A DNA stretch of 42,156 bases from Mycolicibacterium sp. (GTDB lineage Bacteria; Actinomycetota; Actinomycetes; Mycobacteriales; Mycobacteriaceae). A program made the position numbers and the translations under genes. The notes beneath the pieces were generated by a model. It did not search any database and was not told where the DNA came from. It saw only the letters and a program-made list of their open reading frames with translations. This document shows, piece by piece, positions 34,991 through 42,156 of this stretch; positions within the stretch are counted from its first letter, which is position 1, and each line of letters starts with the position of its first letter. Location: positions 1 through 42,156 of the forward strand of contig NZ_JAEMTA010000048.1 of NCBI RefSeq assembly GCF_016462545.1, given 5' to 3'.

Positions 34991-35614
34991 TCACCACTGG
35001 GACTCGGTGGTGTAAGCCCTGGTCCATACCGTCACGTGGAGCATTACTGACTTGGTGAAGGCGGCGTGCATCTCGTCGACGTGCTCGGCGGAGCGTTGGC
35101 CGTCGGCCAGGTAGTTGCGGGCGGTCGTGATGATGACGGCGGTGAACGCCAGGAGATATCGCAGCGGGATGTGGTCGACGGAGTCGGCGTGATCCGTCTG
35201 GTTCTTCTTGGCCCGGTTGTGGCGCAATCCGATTTCGTGTTGTTGGTCTAGCCAGGCCTGGTCAAGGGGTCGGATGCAGGCGTCGATGACCCAGCGGTCG
35301 AACCGAAGTGTCGAGGCCGCACCATATTCCGGGTTGGGCCGTCCATCCGGGTGTGCCGAGTAGCGGGCCAGGAATGGGTGCTGCCCGACCTGGCCTCGCC
35401 ACGCGGCTACCATGTCGACGGCCCGTGGGGCCAGCACCTCACCTGCCGCACGGAGGGCGGCTTCGTCGGCGTCGGTCAGCCCCACCGCGGCCTTGAGCTC
35501 CATCAAGTCCGCGAGGGTGAGCGGGGACGGGCCTGCGCCGTCGGTGCCGTAGCTGTAGCCGGGGATGCGCTCGGGATGGCGCAACACGTCATCGGGGGTG
35601 GGGTGCTGGCTCAT
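34991..35614 (-). CDS. Protoglobin family haem protein
   Basis: 207 residues matching single-domain protoglobins: IPGYSYG near the start, DMVAAWRGQVGQHPFLARYS, RFDRWVIDACIRPLDQAWLD, QQHEIGLRHNRAKKNQTDHA (proximal His about 126) and IPLRYLLAFTAVIITTARNY. It should bind haem and O2, CO or NO. Roles in oxygen or nitrosative-stress handling and catalysis are reported for the family. ATG at 35614 lies only six bases after the TauE-type stop, so both are one transcript. This pairing of a gas-binding protein with an anion exporter and a LysR regulator is unusual enough to note. Confidence 0.85.
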   Translation of the reverse strand: MSQHPTPDDVLRHPERIPGYSYGTDGAGPSPLTLADLMELKAAVGLTDADEAALRAAGEVLAPRAVDMVAAWRGQVGQHPFLARYSAHPDGRPNPEYGAASTLRFDRWVIDACIRPLDQAWLDQQHEIGLRHNRAKKNQTDHADSVDHIPLRYLLAFTAVIITTARNYLADGQRSAEHVDEMHAAFTKSVMLHVTVWTRAYTTESQW

Positions 35615-35620
35615 GTGGGC

Positions 35621-36514
35621 CTACCTTCCTGCGGGTGCGGGTGCGGGTGCGGGTGTCGGTTCAGGCGCGGCGGGCCGTGTGTGAACGGCCTTCACGATCA
35701 GTTGTATCGCGATGGCGATCAGCAGGGCGGCGAACGTCGCGGCCGATACTGCGGGGGGAAGAGCGACGGCAAGGTACACCGCTGGCACCGACGTCGCGGC
35801 CGCGGTCGCACCGAGGATCAGGCCGGCGCGGACGTCGACGGGGTCGTTGCCGTGGCGGTTGCCCATGGTGCCTGCCAGGCTCGTCGGAATGCTGACCAGC
35901 AGGGCGGTGCCCTTGGCAATCACGTCACTCATGGCGAACACGGAACCCAGCAGGGGCACCGAGATGATGGCGCCGCCGATGCCGAACAGGCCCGAGGCCA
36001 CACCGGTGAGGACACCGAGACCCACGTAACCGGTTGCGACCAGAGGCGAGAGGGCAAGTGAGTGGCCGGGTTCGGGAACGGTGGTCAGCAGGTGGGCGGC
36101 GATGAGGAGGATGAACACGATGAACATCCAGCGCAGCCACCCCAATGGGAGCCGTCGCAGGAGGCGACTGCCGATGATCGCTCCGGCGATCGCGCCGCCC
36201 GAGATGAAGGCTGCGGCAACGATGTCGACGTCGGCATGGACCAGATAGGTCGCCGAACTCACTATCGCGGTGGGGATGATCGCCACCAGCGAGGTGGCAG
36301 CGGCTCGACGCTGATCCATGCCGGCCCGCCACACCAGTAGCGGCACCATCACGATCGCGCCGCCGATCGCGAACAGCCCCGAGAGGATTCCGCCGATCGC
36401 ACCGGTGAAGATCAATGCGGCCCAGGGGGTGTGAGCCCGCACCGTCGACGGCTCGGACGGCTCGGACGGCCCGGACGACGGTTCGGCGGTGGTGGTCATC
36501 GACGCGGTGGTCAT
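35621..36514 (-). CDS. TauE/SafE-family sulfite/organosulfonate exporter
   Basis: 297 residues and about eight membrane helices in two similar halves. Each half carries the family motif: GGILSGLFAIGGAIVMVPLL and GVASGLFGIGGAIISVPLL. The family exports sulfite, sulfoacetate or related anions. The last residues are PTPAPAPAPAGR, from a (GCGGGT)4 microsatellite. ATG at 36514 has CAGGAG six bases before it; a frame to 36577 has none. It is 146 bases after LysR on the same strand and six before protoglobin. Confidence 0.85.
   Translation of the reverse strand: MTTASMTTTAEPSSGPSEPSEPSTVRAHTPWAALIFTGAIGGILSGLFAIGGAIVMVPLLVWRAGMDQRRAAATSLVAIIPTAIVSSATYLVHADVDIVAAAFISGGAIAGAIIGSRLLRRLPLGWLRWMFIVFILLIAAHLLTTVPEPGHSLALSPLVATGYVGLGVLTGVASGLFGIGGAIISVPLLGSVFAMSDVIAKGTALLVSIPTSLAGTMGNRHGNDPVDVRAGLILGATAAATSVPAVYLAVALPPAVSAATFAALLIAIAIQLIVKAVHTRPAAPEPTPAPAPAPAGR
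35631..35654. repeat. (GCGGGT)4 hexanucleotide repeat in coding sequence
   Basis: Four perfect tandem copies code the Pro-Ala tail of the TauE-type exporter. In-frame length change is possible without loss of the gene, since hexamers keep the frame. Confidence 0.9.
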
Positions 36515-36660
36515 GAGGTGCTCCTGCCGGTGCGGGTGAAACTGGGTCGCTTCGAAGCGTGCGCGTCGCGGGGTCATCGAAAAAGTGGCAGTTCATTCGG
36601 GCACTGATCGGCGTGGTCGATGAATCGAGTTGGCACCTGCCCGTCGGAGGGTCCAGGTAA

Positions 36661-37587
36661 TCAGGCGCGGTGCCGCAGATGCCCCGGTTCGACACGCCAT
36701 CCCGACGGGACGGCGTGCGTGAGGGCGAGTCTGACGAAACGGGCGACCGCCGCGGTCTGGGCCCGTTCGGGGCTCCACTGCAGGGTGTAGGGAACGGTCA
36801 ACGCGGGGGTGATGGGCCGGACGATCGTGCCCGACGGTGTTCCCATTGACGCAGTGAGCAGGATCCACGTCGCCGTGGCCTGATTGGTCCAACCCGACGC
36901 CGAGAGGTCGGTGGTCTCCAGTGCGACCATGGGTGGCGTCACACCCGCGGAGTCGAGCGCTTGCCGTTGGGCCAGGGTCCACGCCGGAAACAGTGCGTCA
37001 CTGGAGACTCCGAGTCGGTCCCGCTCGAGATCGCCCAGGTCCACCTCGTCGCGGTCGACCAGGCGGTGGTCCGGCCTGAATCCGACCAGGAGGGGTTCGC
37101 TGCAGAAGACCGTGTTCACGACGCCCGGCGTGTCGGGGAGTCGGGCGCAGGTGATCGCGACGTCTGCGGTGCCCTCGTTCAGCGCCCGGGTGAGGTCCGG
37201 CAGCCACATCCGCTGCACGACGACGGCGACGTCGGGCAGGGACTCGAGGGCAGCGTCCTGCAGGTGCGGCACGAGGACAGGCGCTACGGGAGGAGTGATG
37301 GCCACCCGCACGGTGCCGGCCTCGCCCTGTGCCGTGCGGCGGACGGCGGCCGAGGCGGCAGCGACCTCGTCGAGAATTACCTTCGCGCGACCGAGAAGCT
37401 CTTGTCCGGCTCCGGTCACAGCGACTTTGCGAGTGGTTCTGGTGAGTAGGGGAGCCCCGAGCTCGCGTTCCAAGCGGCGGATCAAGTCGCTGAGGGTGGG
37501 TTGACCGATCTGCAGCTTTTGCGCAGCACGTCCAAAATGCAACTCGGTGGCTACCGCCACGAAGGCCTCGAGCTGCCGCAGCTCCAT
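36661..37587 (-). CDS. LysR-family transcriptional regulator
   Basis: 308 residues. The N-terminal winged helix is MELRQLEAFVAVATELHFGR, then AAQKLQIGQPTLSDLIRRLE (about 1-60), followed by the two-lobe effector domain (GTVRVAITPPVAPVLVPHLQ, then DVAITCARLPDTPGVVNTVF). LysR regulators normally sit beside and control a divergent operon. Here that is the SDR and RclA-like pair, with the exporter-protoglobin run behind. Two Cys (in ITCARLP and VFCSEPL) lie in the effector domain and could serve redox sensing, though OxyR-like spacing is not seen. Confidence 0.85.
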   Translation of the reverse strand: MELRQLEAFVAVATELHFGRAAQKLQIGQPTLSDLIRRLERELGAPLLTRTTRKVAVTGAGQELLGRAKVILDEVAAASAAVRRTAQGEAGTVRVAITPPVAPVLVPHLQDAALESLPDVAVVVQRMWLPDLTRALNEGTADVAITCARLPDTPGVVNTVFCSEPLLVGFRPDHRLVDRDEVDLGDLERDRLGVSSDALFPAWTLAQRQALDSAGVTPPMVALETTDLSASGWTNQATATWILLTASMGTPSGTIVRPITPALTVPYTLQWSPERAQTAAVARFVRLALTHAVPSGWRVEPGHLRHRA

Positions 37588-37606
37588 ACACCGAGAGCGT
37601 AGTGCG

Positions 37607-37623
37607 GGCCGGTCAGTTCGGCC
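37607..37623. promoter_or_regulatory. Inverted repeat GGCCG-7-CGGCC in LysR divergent promoter
   Basis: Five-base arms spaced seven bases, 20 bases from the LysR start in the divergent spacer. This is the expected place of a LysR recognition site, though the arms are GC-only and weak as proof. Confidence 0.3.
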
Positions 37624-37748
37624 ATTGATCGACCCACGCGATGAGTGTGTTCGCCGACCAGCGCTTTCTCAACCCGGTGCGAACCCCGCACGATGAGATC
37701 GCGCCCGGCATCCGGGCCCACAGTCCTCGAATGGAAGGAAACGTCGCC

Positions 37749-38552
37749 ATGACCAACTCCGCGGCAACGATTACGGGCCATCAACTCGACGGGAAGACCG
37801 CATTGGTGACCGGCGGCAGCTCCGGGATCGGCCTGGCAACCGCCCAGCGCCTCGCTGCCGAAGGCGCCCACGTGTTTCTCACCGGAAGGAACGAGGACTC
37901 GATCGCCGCCGCGGTAGCGACGATCGGGGATGGTGCCACCGGCATCCGCGCCGACGTATCCAGTGTCGATGATCTGACCGTCGTCGCCGAGGCCATCCGG
38001 GCGCGCGGGCAGGGTCTCGACGTCATCTTCGCCAACGCCGGCGGCGGTGAGTTCACCCCACTCGGGGAGATCACCGCCAAACAGTTCAACGACGTGTTCC
38101 TGATCAACGTCGGCGGCACCCTGTTCACCGTGCAAACCATGCTGCCGCTGCTCAACCCCGGTGCCTCGATCGTGTTGGCCGGATCCACGGCGGCGTCCAA
38201 CGGAACGCCCGCATTCAGCATCTACGCCGCGACCAAGGCCGCGATCCGCTCGTTCGGGCGGACCTGGGCCACTGAGCTGATCCCCCGCGGCATCCGGGTC
38301 AACACCGTCATCCCCGGCCCGATCGAAACGCCCGGGCTCACCGGGCTCGTCCCCGCCGGCCAAGAACGACAGCTACTCGACGGTGAAGCAGCGAAGGTCC
38401 CGATGGGCCGCGTGGGCCGGCCCGCCGAACTTGCTGCCGCCGTGCTCTTCCTCGCCTCTGACCAAAGCAGCTTCATCACCGGTGCCGAACTCGTAGTCGA
38501 CGGCGGCCAAACCGATCTCAAGATGCCATCCCAGATTTCGCCAGCGCACTGA
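37749..38552 (+). CDS. Short-chain dehydrogenase/reductase
   Basis: 267 residues. Features are TALVTGGSSGIGLATAQRLA (TGGSSGIG at 21-28), VIFANAGGGEF (the NAG motif), catalytic Ser in LAGSTAASNGTPAFSI, YAATKAA, and the end LFLASDQSSFITGAELVVDGG. It is an NAD(P)-dependent oxidoreductase of the classical type. ATG at 37749 has GGAAGGAAAC before it; a frame to 37641 is longer but would run across the promoter. It is the first gene of a two-gene unit, with the RclA-like gene 33 bases on. LysR is divergent. Confidence 0.88.
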   Translation: MTNSAATITGHQLDGKTALVTGGSSGIGLATAQRLAAEGAHVFLTGRNEDSIAAAVATIGDGATGIRADVSSVDDLTVVAEAIRARGQGLDVIFANAGGGEFTPLGEITAKQFNDVFLINVGGTLFTVQTMLPLLNPGASIVLAGSTAASNGTPAFSIYAATKAAIRSFGRTWATELIPRGIRVNTVIPGPIETPGLTGLVPAGQERQLLDGEAAKVPMGRVGRPAELAAAVLFLASDQSSFITGAELVVDGGQTDLKMPSQISPAH

Positions 38553-38585
38553 GACCACCAGCACACCCACGAAGGAGAACCACGC

Positions 38586-39995
38586 ATGAACGAGCCCAGC
38601 ACGCTCACCACCGCCCCTGACGTCCAGGCCGACCTGGTCGTGATCGGGTTCGGCAAGGGCGGAAAGACATTGGCGGCGGCCCTGGGTCGACAAGGGTGGC
38701 GGGTCGTGATGATCGAACAGTCCGCCGACATGTATGGCGGCACGTGCATCAACATCGGCTGCGTACCTACGAAATCCCTTGTCTACCAGTCTGAAAAGCT
38801 CCCCGAGGATGAAGCAGGCCCGGACTCGTACCGGCGCGCGGTGGCCGTCGAACTCGCCTTGACCTCGAAGATGCGGGCAGGGAACTTCGCGATGCTCGAC
38901 GGCATCGACTCGGTCACCGTGCTCACCGGGAGGGCCCGGTTCCTGGATCCCCATACCGTGCAGGTCACCATGGCCGACGGCAGCGGCACCGTGCGGGTTA
39001 CCGCCGAGCACGCCGTCGTCAGCACCGGCGCCGAGCCAATCATCCCCGAGATTCCCGGGCTGCGTGACAGCGCTGCCGTGGCCACCAGCACCGACCTCTT
39101 GGCCACAGCGGATCTGCCGTCGCGCCTCGTCGTTCTTGGTGGCGGATACGTCGGCCTGGAGTTCGCCGCCATGTATGCAGCCTTCGGTTCCCAGGTGACC
39201 GTCCTGGAGCACCGTCCGCAGATCCTCGCCCAGGAGGACGACGATGTCGCATCCTATGCGCGAGACATTCTGCGGGACAACGGCATCACCATCGTCACCG
39301 GAGCCGAGGTACGTCGCGTCGAGGACGGCCCTGGCTCATCGGCGATGGTGTTCTACGAGAAGGACGGGGACACGGAATCACTCGAGGCCGACACCATCCT
39401 CGTGGCGCTGGGCCGCCAACCGGTCACCGCCGACCTCGGGTTGGACCAGGCGGGGGTCCGCCTCACGGACGGCGGCGCGGTGGCCGTCGACGAACACCTC
39501 CGAACGAGTCAGTCGCACATCTTCGCCGTCGGCGACGTCAACGGCGGACCGCAGTTCACCTACATCTCCCTCGACGACTACCGCGTCGTACTCGACCAGC
39601 TCACCGGTACCGGAAATCGCAGCACCGCACAGCGCATCGCCGTACCGTACGCACTGTTCATGACGCCGCCCCTGGCCAGGGTCGGTGTCACCGAGCGCGA
39701 TGCCCGCGCGGCCGGATACCGAGTGAAAGTCGCTGCGCTGCCAGTCGCCAAGATGGCCACCGTGCCGCGGGCAGGCATCGTGGCCGAGCAGCGCGGCATG
39801 ATGAAAGTCGTCGTCGATGCCGACACCGACGAGATCCTGGGCGCGGCATTGTTGAGCTATGACTCACATGAAGTGATCAACACCGTCGCCCTCGCGATGC
39901 GCCACGGCATCACGGCCAGCCAGCTTCGCGACGAGATCTACACGCACCCCTCCATGACGGAGGCGTTCAACCAACTGCTCGGCGCATTGTCGTAA
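38586..39995 (+). CDS. RclA-like FAD-dependent pyridine nucleotide-disulfide reductase
   Basis: This 469-residue flavoenzyme begins DLVVIGFGKGGKTLAAALGR, where GFGKxGKTLA is more like E. coli RclA than lipoamide dehydrogenase. It has the redox pair CINIGC (Cys54, Cys59) in MYGGTCINIGCVPTK, NAD(P) site VVLGGGYVGLEFAAMYAAFG, FAVGDVNGGPQFTYISLDDY, FMTPPLARVGVTERDA and C-terminal IYTHPSMTEAFNQLL. RclA is a copper- and hypochlorite-linked reductase needed for reactive-chlorine survival, so a similar job is plausible; mercuric-reductase-like roles are less fitting since no extra Cys pairs are seen. A ribosome site (GGAG) precedes ATG at 38586. Confidence 0.82.
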   Translation: MNEPSTLTTAPDVQADLVVIGFGKGGKTLAAALGRQGWRVVMIEQSADMYGGTCINIGCVPTKSLVYQSEKLPEDEAGPDSYRRAVAVELALTSKMRAGNFAMLDGIDSVTVLTGRARFLDPHTVQVTMADGSGTVRVTAEHAVVSTGAEPIIPEIPGLRDSAAVATSTDLLATADLPSRLVVLGGGYVGLEFAAMYAAFGSQVTVLEHRPQILAQEDDDVASYARDILRDNGITIVTGAEVRRVEDGPGSSAMVFYEKDGDTESLEADTILVALGRQPVTADLGLDQAGVRLTDGGAVAVDEHLRTSQSHIFAVGDVNGGPQFTYISLDDYRVVLDQLTGTGNRSTAQRIAVPYALFMTPPLARVGVTERDARAAGYRVKVAALPVAKMATVPRAGIVAEQRGMMKVVVDADTDEILGAALLSYDSHEVINTVALAMRHGITASQLRDEIYTHPSMTEAFNQLLGALS

Positions 39996-40037
39996 GGGCG
40001 GACACGCTCCACCTGCTGACGCTGAGACCGGGTCCGG

Positions 40038-40718
40038 TCACCTCGCGACTTTGGCTCGTCTGCCAGTGGCCGGCTGCGCGGTCCGCTTGGCCGGTGTCCT
40101 CCGCGTCGTAGACGGTTGCGGGGGCGGATTGGCGATCGCTGGGGCGACCCACCTGCGCAGGAAGGCGCGTAATTCCTTGCCCTGGTGGGGTGGCCGCCCC
40201 GGATCGATCACCAACGACTGGAAGATCCGAAGCATGAACTCGACCAACCCGTCGAGGTCGCCATCGGTGATACCCGCACTGCCCCAATCGACGTCGAAGC
40301 GCATCAGCAGCGCGCGCCCAAAGGACATGGCCATGTCGGAGGTGACGCCGGCGGAGAAGGCACTGGCCTTGCCCGGAGTCAGGAGAAGGCCGAGGTATCT
40401 CTCGTGGGGGAGCCGCTCCAATGTGTGGGCGATGCCCTCGATGACTGCTTCGGCGGGGTCGTGGATCTTGCGGACGTGCCTGGTGAGACTGTCCAGGAAC
40501 GGGCCGACTTCGGAGACCGACGTGGCGAAGAGAAGAGCTTCGGTGCTGGGAAAGTAGCGGTACACGGTCTGGCGGGTCACGCCGACGTCCTTGGCGACGT
40601 CGGAGATGCCGAAGTCCTTACCGGACTGATCGATTCGTCGCTTAGCCGCTTCCAGGAGTCGGGCGATCGCTTCGTCGTCGTCCGCCGGGGTGGCGCCTGA
40701 CCAGCCATGTGTGCGCAT
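40038..40718 (-). CDS. TetR-family regulator, probable local repressor
   Basis: 226 residues with helix-turn-helix GISDVAKDVGVTRQTVYRYF (about 37-56) and a helical ligand domain (RYLGLLLTPGKASAFSAGVT, then DGDLDGLVEFMLRIFQSLVI). The tail is basic (RRTPAKRTAQPATGRRAKVA). It is divergent from a Rieske oxygenase gene across 121 bases that contain a dyad element (40783-40810), and an almost identical element lies before the next gene at 42033. It is the most likely binder. The effector may be an aromatic or steroid-like substrate of the oxygenase. Confidence 0.82.
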   Translation of the reverse strand: MRTHGWSGATPADDDEAIARLLEAAKRRIDQSGKDFGISDVAKDVGVTRQTVYRYFPSTEALLFATSVSEVGPFLDSLTRHVRKIHDPAEAVIEGIAHTLERLPHERYLGLLLTPGKASAFSAGVTSDMAMSFGRALLMRFDVDWGSAGITDGDLDGLVEFMLRIFQSLVIDPGRPPHQGKELRAFLRRWVAPAIANPPPQPSTTRRTPAKRTAQPATGRRAKVAR

Positions 40719-40782
40719 CAGCGATCAGGATCCCATACGTCCATGCCGTGGAACGTTACCGCGATCCTGCGGATCGATGTTG

Positions 40783-40810
40783 ACCATTCATGTGCCTGCA
40801 AGTGTATGGT
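40783..40810. promoter_or_regulatory. 28-bp dyad element before the Rieske gene (copy A)
   Basis: Arms ACCATTC and GTATGGT, 14 bases apart, 21-base centre distance, one mismatch. The block overlaps a -35-like TTGACC and a -10-like TATGGT, so a bound repressor would block the promoter. It is matched base for base in layout by 42033-42060. Confidence 0.65.
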
Positions 40811-40839
40811 CGAGAAAAGGTAGCCAACAAGGAGTCACC

Positions 40840-42012
40840 GTGACCATCGAACAAGACGTGCGTACCGGCGTATTGGACACCGAGTTGACCCGGCGTGCGC
40901 TGCGGGTGGTGCTCGACAAGACCACGGAGATGGCCGAGGACGTCCTGCGGGTGCCACTGCACTACTACCGAGACCCGAAGATCACCGAGATCGAGGAATC
41001 CCAGATCCTGCGGCGCACCCCGTTGGCGATCGTCTCGAGCGCGCAGATCGCCAACCCCAATGACTACGTGGTGCGCTCGGTGCTGGGCGACTCGCTGTTG
41101 GTGACCCGGGACAAGGACGGTCAGAGCCACGTCTTCTTGAACTACTGCCGACACCGCGGCGCCATGCCGGCCTGCGGTTCGGGCAGCGCCACCCGCTTCA
41201 CCTGTCCGTATCACGCGTGGACCTACAAGAACGACGGAAAGTTGTTCACCGTCCCGGGAAGTGCCGGATTCTCGGGCATGGACAAGGCCGACTACGGTCT
41301 GGTCGAACTACCGAATCAGGAACGCCACGGCTTCATCTGGGCGGTGCTCAGCGCCGACGCGGACATCGACGTGGATGAACATCTCGGACCGCTGGGTGCT
41401 GAACTGGCTGCCATCGACTATGCGTCGTTCGGCTACCACGATCATCGTGAGTTCACTTCAGAAGTGTCGTGGAAGGGCGGCCTGGAAGCCTTTGCCGAGG
41501 GTTATCACTTCCCATTCGTACACGGCGACAGCATCATTGGGCAGAGCGCGCTGGCGAACACGTCCATTCACGATGCCTACGGCAAGCATCACCGAATGGG
41601 CTTTCCGTTCAACTGGATCACCAACGTCGAGACCGATCCGAACGCCTCGTGGGACGTCCGCGACAACATGGGCGTCATCTACTGGATTTACCCGAACCTG
41701 GTCCTGGCCAACAGCAATGTCGGCGTCGAAGTGATCGACATCCTGCCTGCCGGCGCGCCCAACCGCTGCACGGTCCGACACAGCTGGCTGGCCCGCGTGC
41801 CCGCTGCGGACGACGCCACCCGTGGCGGTTACGACATGATCTTCAACGCCGTCCATGCTGCCGTGCGCGACGAGGACTTCGTCATGTTGCCGCAATGTGG
41901 CGAGGGCGTCCGCCACGGCCAGCACGACCACATGATCATCGGCCGCAACGAGATTGGCGTGCAGCACATGATCCGCGTCTTCGCCCAGGAACTCGGCGTC
42001 GCCCTGGATTGA
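40840..42012 (+). CDS. Rieske-type aromatic ring-hydroxylating oxygenase, alpha subunit
   Basis: 390 residues. The Rieske [2Fe-2S] site is CRH at 103-105 in YCRHRGAMPACG and CPYH at 122-125 in FTCPYHAWTY. The catalytic domain has EGYHFPFVHG, whose two His are iron ligands; the third, an Asp, is probably near the end. It adds oxygen to an aromatic or similar ring and needs a ferredoxin and reductase, which are not seen in the window and may follow. GTG at 40840 has AAGGAG seven bases before. It is divergent from TetR, and another gene starts 54 bases after its stop. Confidence 0.88.
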   Translation: MTIEQDVRTGVLDTELTRRALRVVLDKTTEMAEDVLRVPLHYYRDPKITEIEESQILRRTPLAIVSSAQIANPNDYVVRSVLGDSLLVTRDKDGQSHVFLNYCRHRGAMPACGSGSATRFTCPYHAWTYKNDGKLFTVPGSAGFSGMDKADYGLVELPNQERHGFIWAVLSADADIDVDEHLGPLGAELAAIDYASFGYHDHREFTSEVSWKGGLEAFAEGYHFPFVHGDSIIGQSALANTSIHDAYGKHHRMGFPFNWITNVETDPNASWDVRDNMGVIYWIYPNLVLANSNVGVEVIDILPAGAPNRCTVRHSWLARVPAADDATRGGYDMIFNAVHAAVRDEDFVMLPQCGEGVRHGQHDHMIIGRNEIGVQHMIRVFAQELGVALD

Positions 42013-42032
42013 GCGCGATCACCTCAGACCCG

Positions 42033-42060
42033 ACCATACATGCGTCTTAGTCCGTATGGT
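42033..42060. promoter_or_regulatory. 28-bp dyad element before the last gene (copy B)
   Basis: Arms ACCATAC and GTATGGT, perfect seven-base dyad, again 14 bases apart. Between the arms, CATGnGnCT is shared with copy A. TATGGT ends six bases before ATG 42067, the geometry of a leaderless start. Confidence 0.65.
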
Positions 42061-42066
42061 GTGGCT

Positions 42067-42156
42067 ATGCGTCCTTCGCCCGTCCGTCCCACCCCCACGG
42101 ACACCTCCACCGATCTGGCCCGCCTGATCGGATTGCCATTCGACGACCCCGACGAC
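42067..42156 (+). CDS. Start of an unidentified gene (runs off window)
   Basis: The first 30 codons read MRPSPVRPTPTDTSTDLARL and IGLPFDDPDD. ATG at 42067 lies right after the TATGGT -10 box, consistent with leaderless initiation, and the dyad element just before suggests joint control with the Rieske gene. The Pro/Thr-rich start tells nothing about function; a partner of the oxygenase is possible. Too short to name. Confidence 0.55.
   Translation, partial: MRPSPVRPTPTDTSTDLARLIGLPFDDPDD

Noticed and set aside
40783..40810. Reading the shared element only as -35/-10 promoter boxes
   Set aside because: TTGACC and TATGGT do occur, but spacing is 19 bases and the centre CATGnGnCT is also shared, which promoter boxes alone would not require; an operator over a promoter fits better.

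Overview
The window looks like chromosome from a high-GC actinomycete, most probably a Mycolicibacterium-type fast-growing mycobacterium. The signs are a mycobacterium-specific MmpS/MmpL pair, a glycerol locus laid out as in M. smegmatis (IclR regulator and one glycerol kinase divergent from glpF-glpK-glpD), many GTG/TTG starts, -10 boxes placed for leaderless transcripts, and dense TetR, IclR, LysR, HxlR and LAL regulators. This is inference from content; no search was run.

Layout. 1-152: 5' end of a yaeQ-like gene (minus). 421-4957: APC permease with a two-domain universal stress protein, an ABC-F ATPase and a split-barrel flavin-type protein. 5069-7972: DUF3887-like/alpha-beta hydrolase and an SGNH-type hydrolase. 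8216-14836: glycerol block, glpK2-iclR (minus) against glpF-glpK-glpD (plus), with a 17-bp palindrome between them and a broken tetR at its far end; a 70-bp imperfect direct repeat brackets the block. 15214-17829: envelope/stress genes (CIA30-like lipoprotein, DUF4174-like secreted protein, Asp23-like remnant, CsbD, a 38-aa peptide, LapA-domain protein).

18118-25757: a hydrolase island with a metallo-beta-lactamase-fold enzyme, three alpha/beta hydrolases (one frameshifted), a protein of unknown family, an HxlR regulator and a 917-aa LAL regulator. An exact 21-bp direct repeat brackets it, and repeated AGTCATCTGAC sites lie inside. 25949-28687: ThrE-type exporter and GlcD-like flavin oxidase. 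28692-34245: TetR divergent from mmpS-mmpL-SDR-methyltransferase. 34246-39995: redox-stress-like cluster, with LysR, TauE/SafE exporter, protoglobin and isochorismatase-type hydrolase on minus, facing an SDR and an RclA-like flavoprotein disulfide reductase on plus. 40038-42156: TetR divergent from a Rieske oxygenase, followed by the start of another gene; a near-identical 28-bp operator-like element sits before both plus-strand genes.

The best leads are the paired 28-bp element near the Rieske gene, the RclA/protoglobin/TauE/LysR neighbourhood, the bracketing direct repeats, and three frameshifts that all fall in C/G homopolymer runs, which may be assembly errors. I saw no CRISPR array, rRNA, tRNA, intact transposase or integrase.
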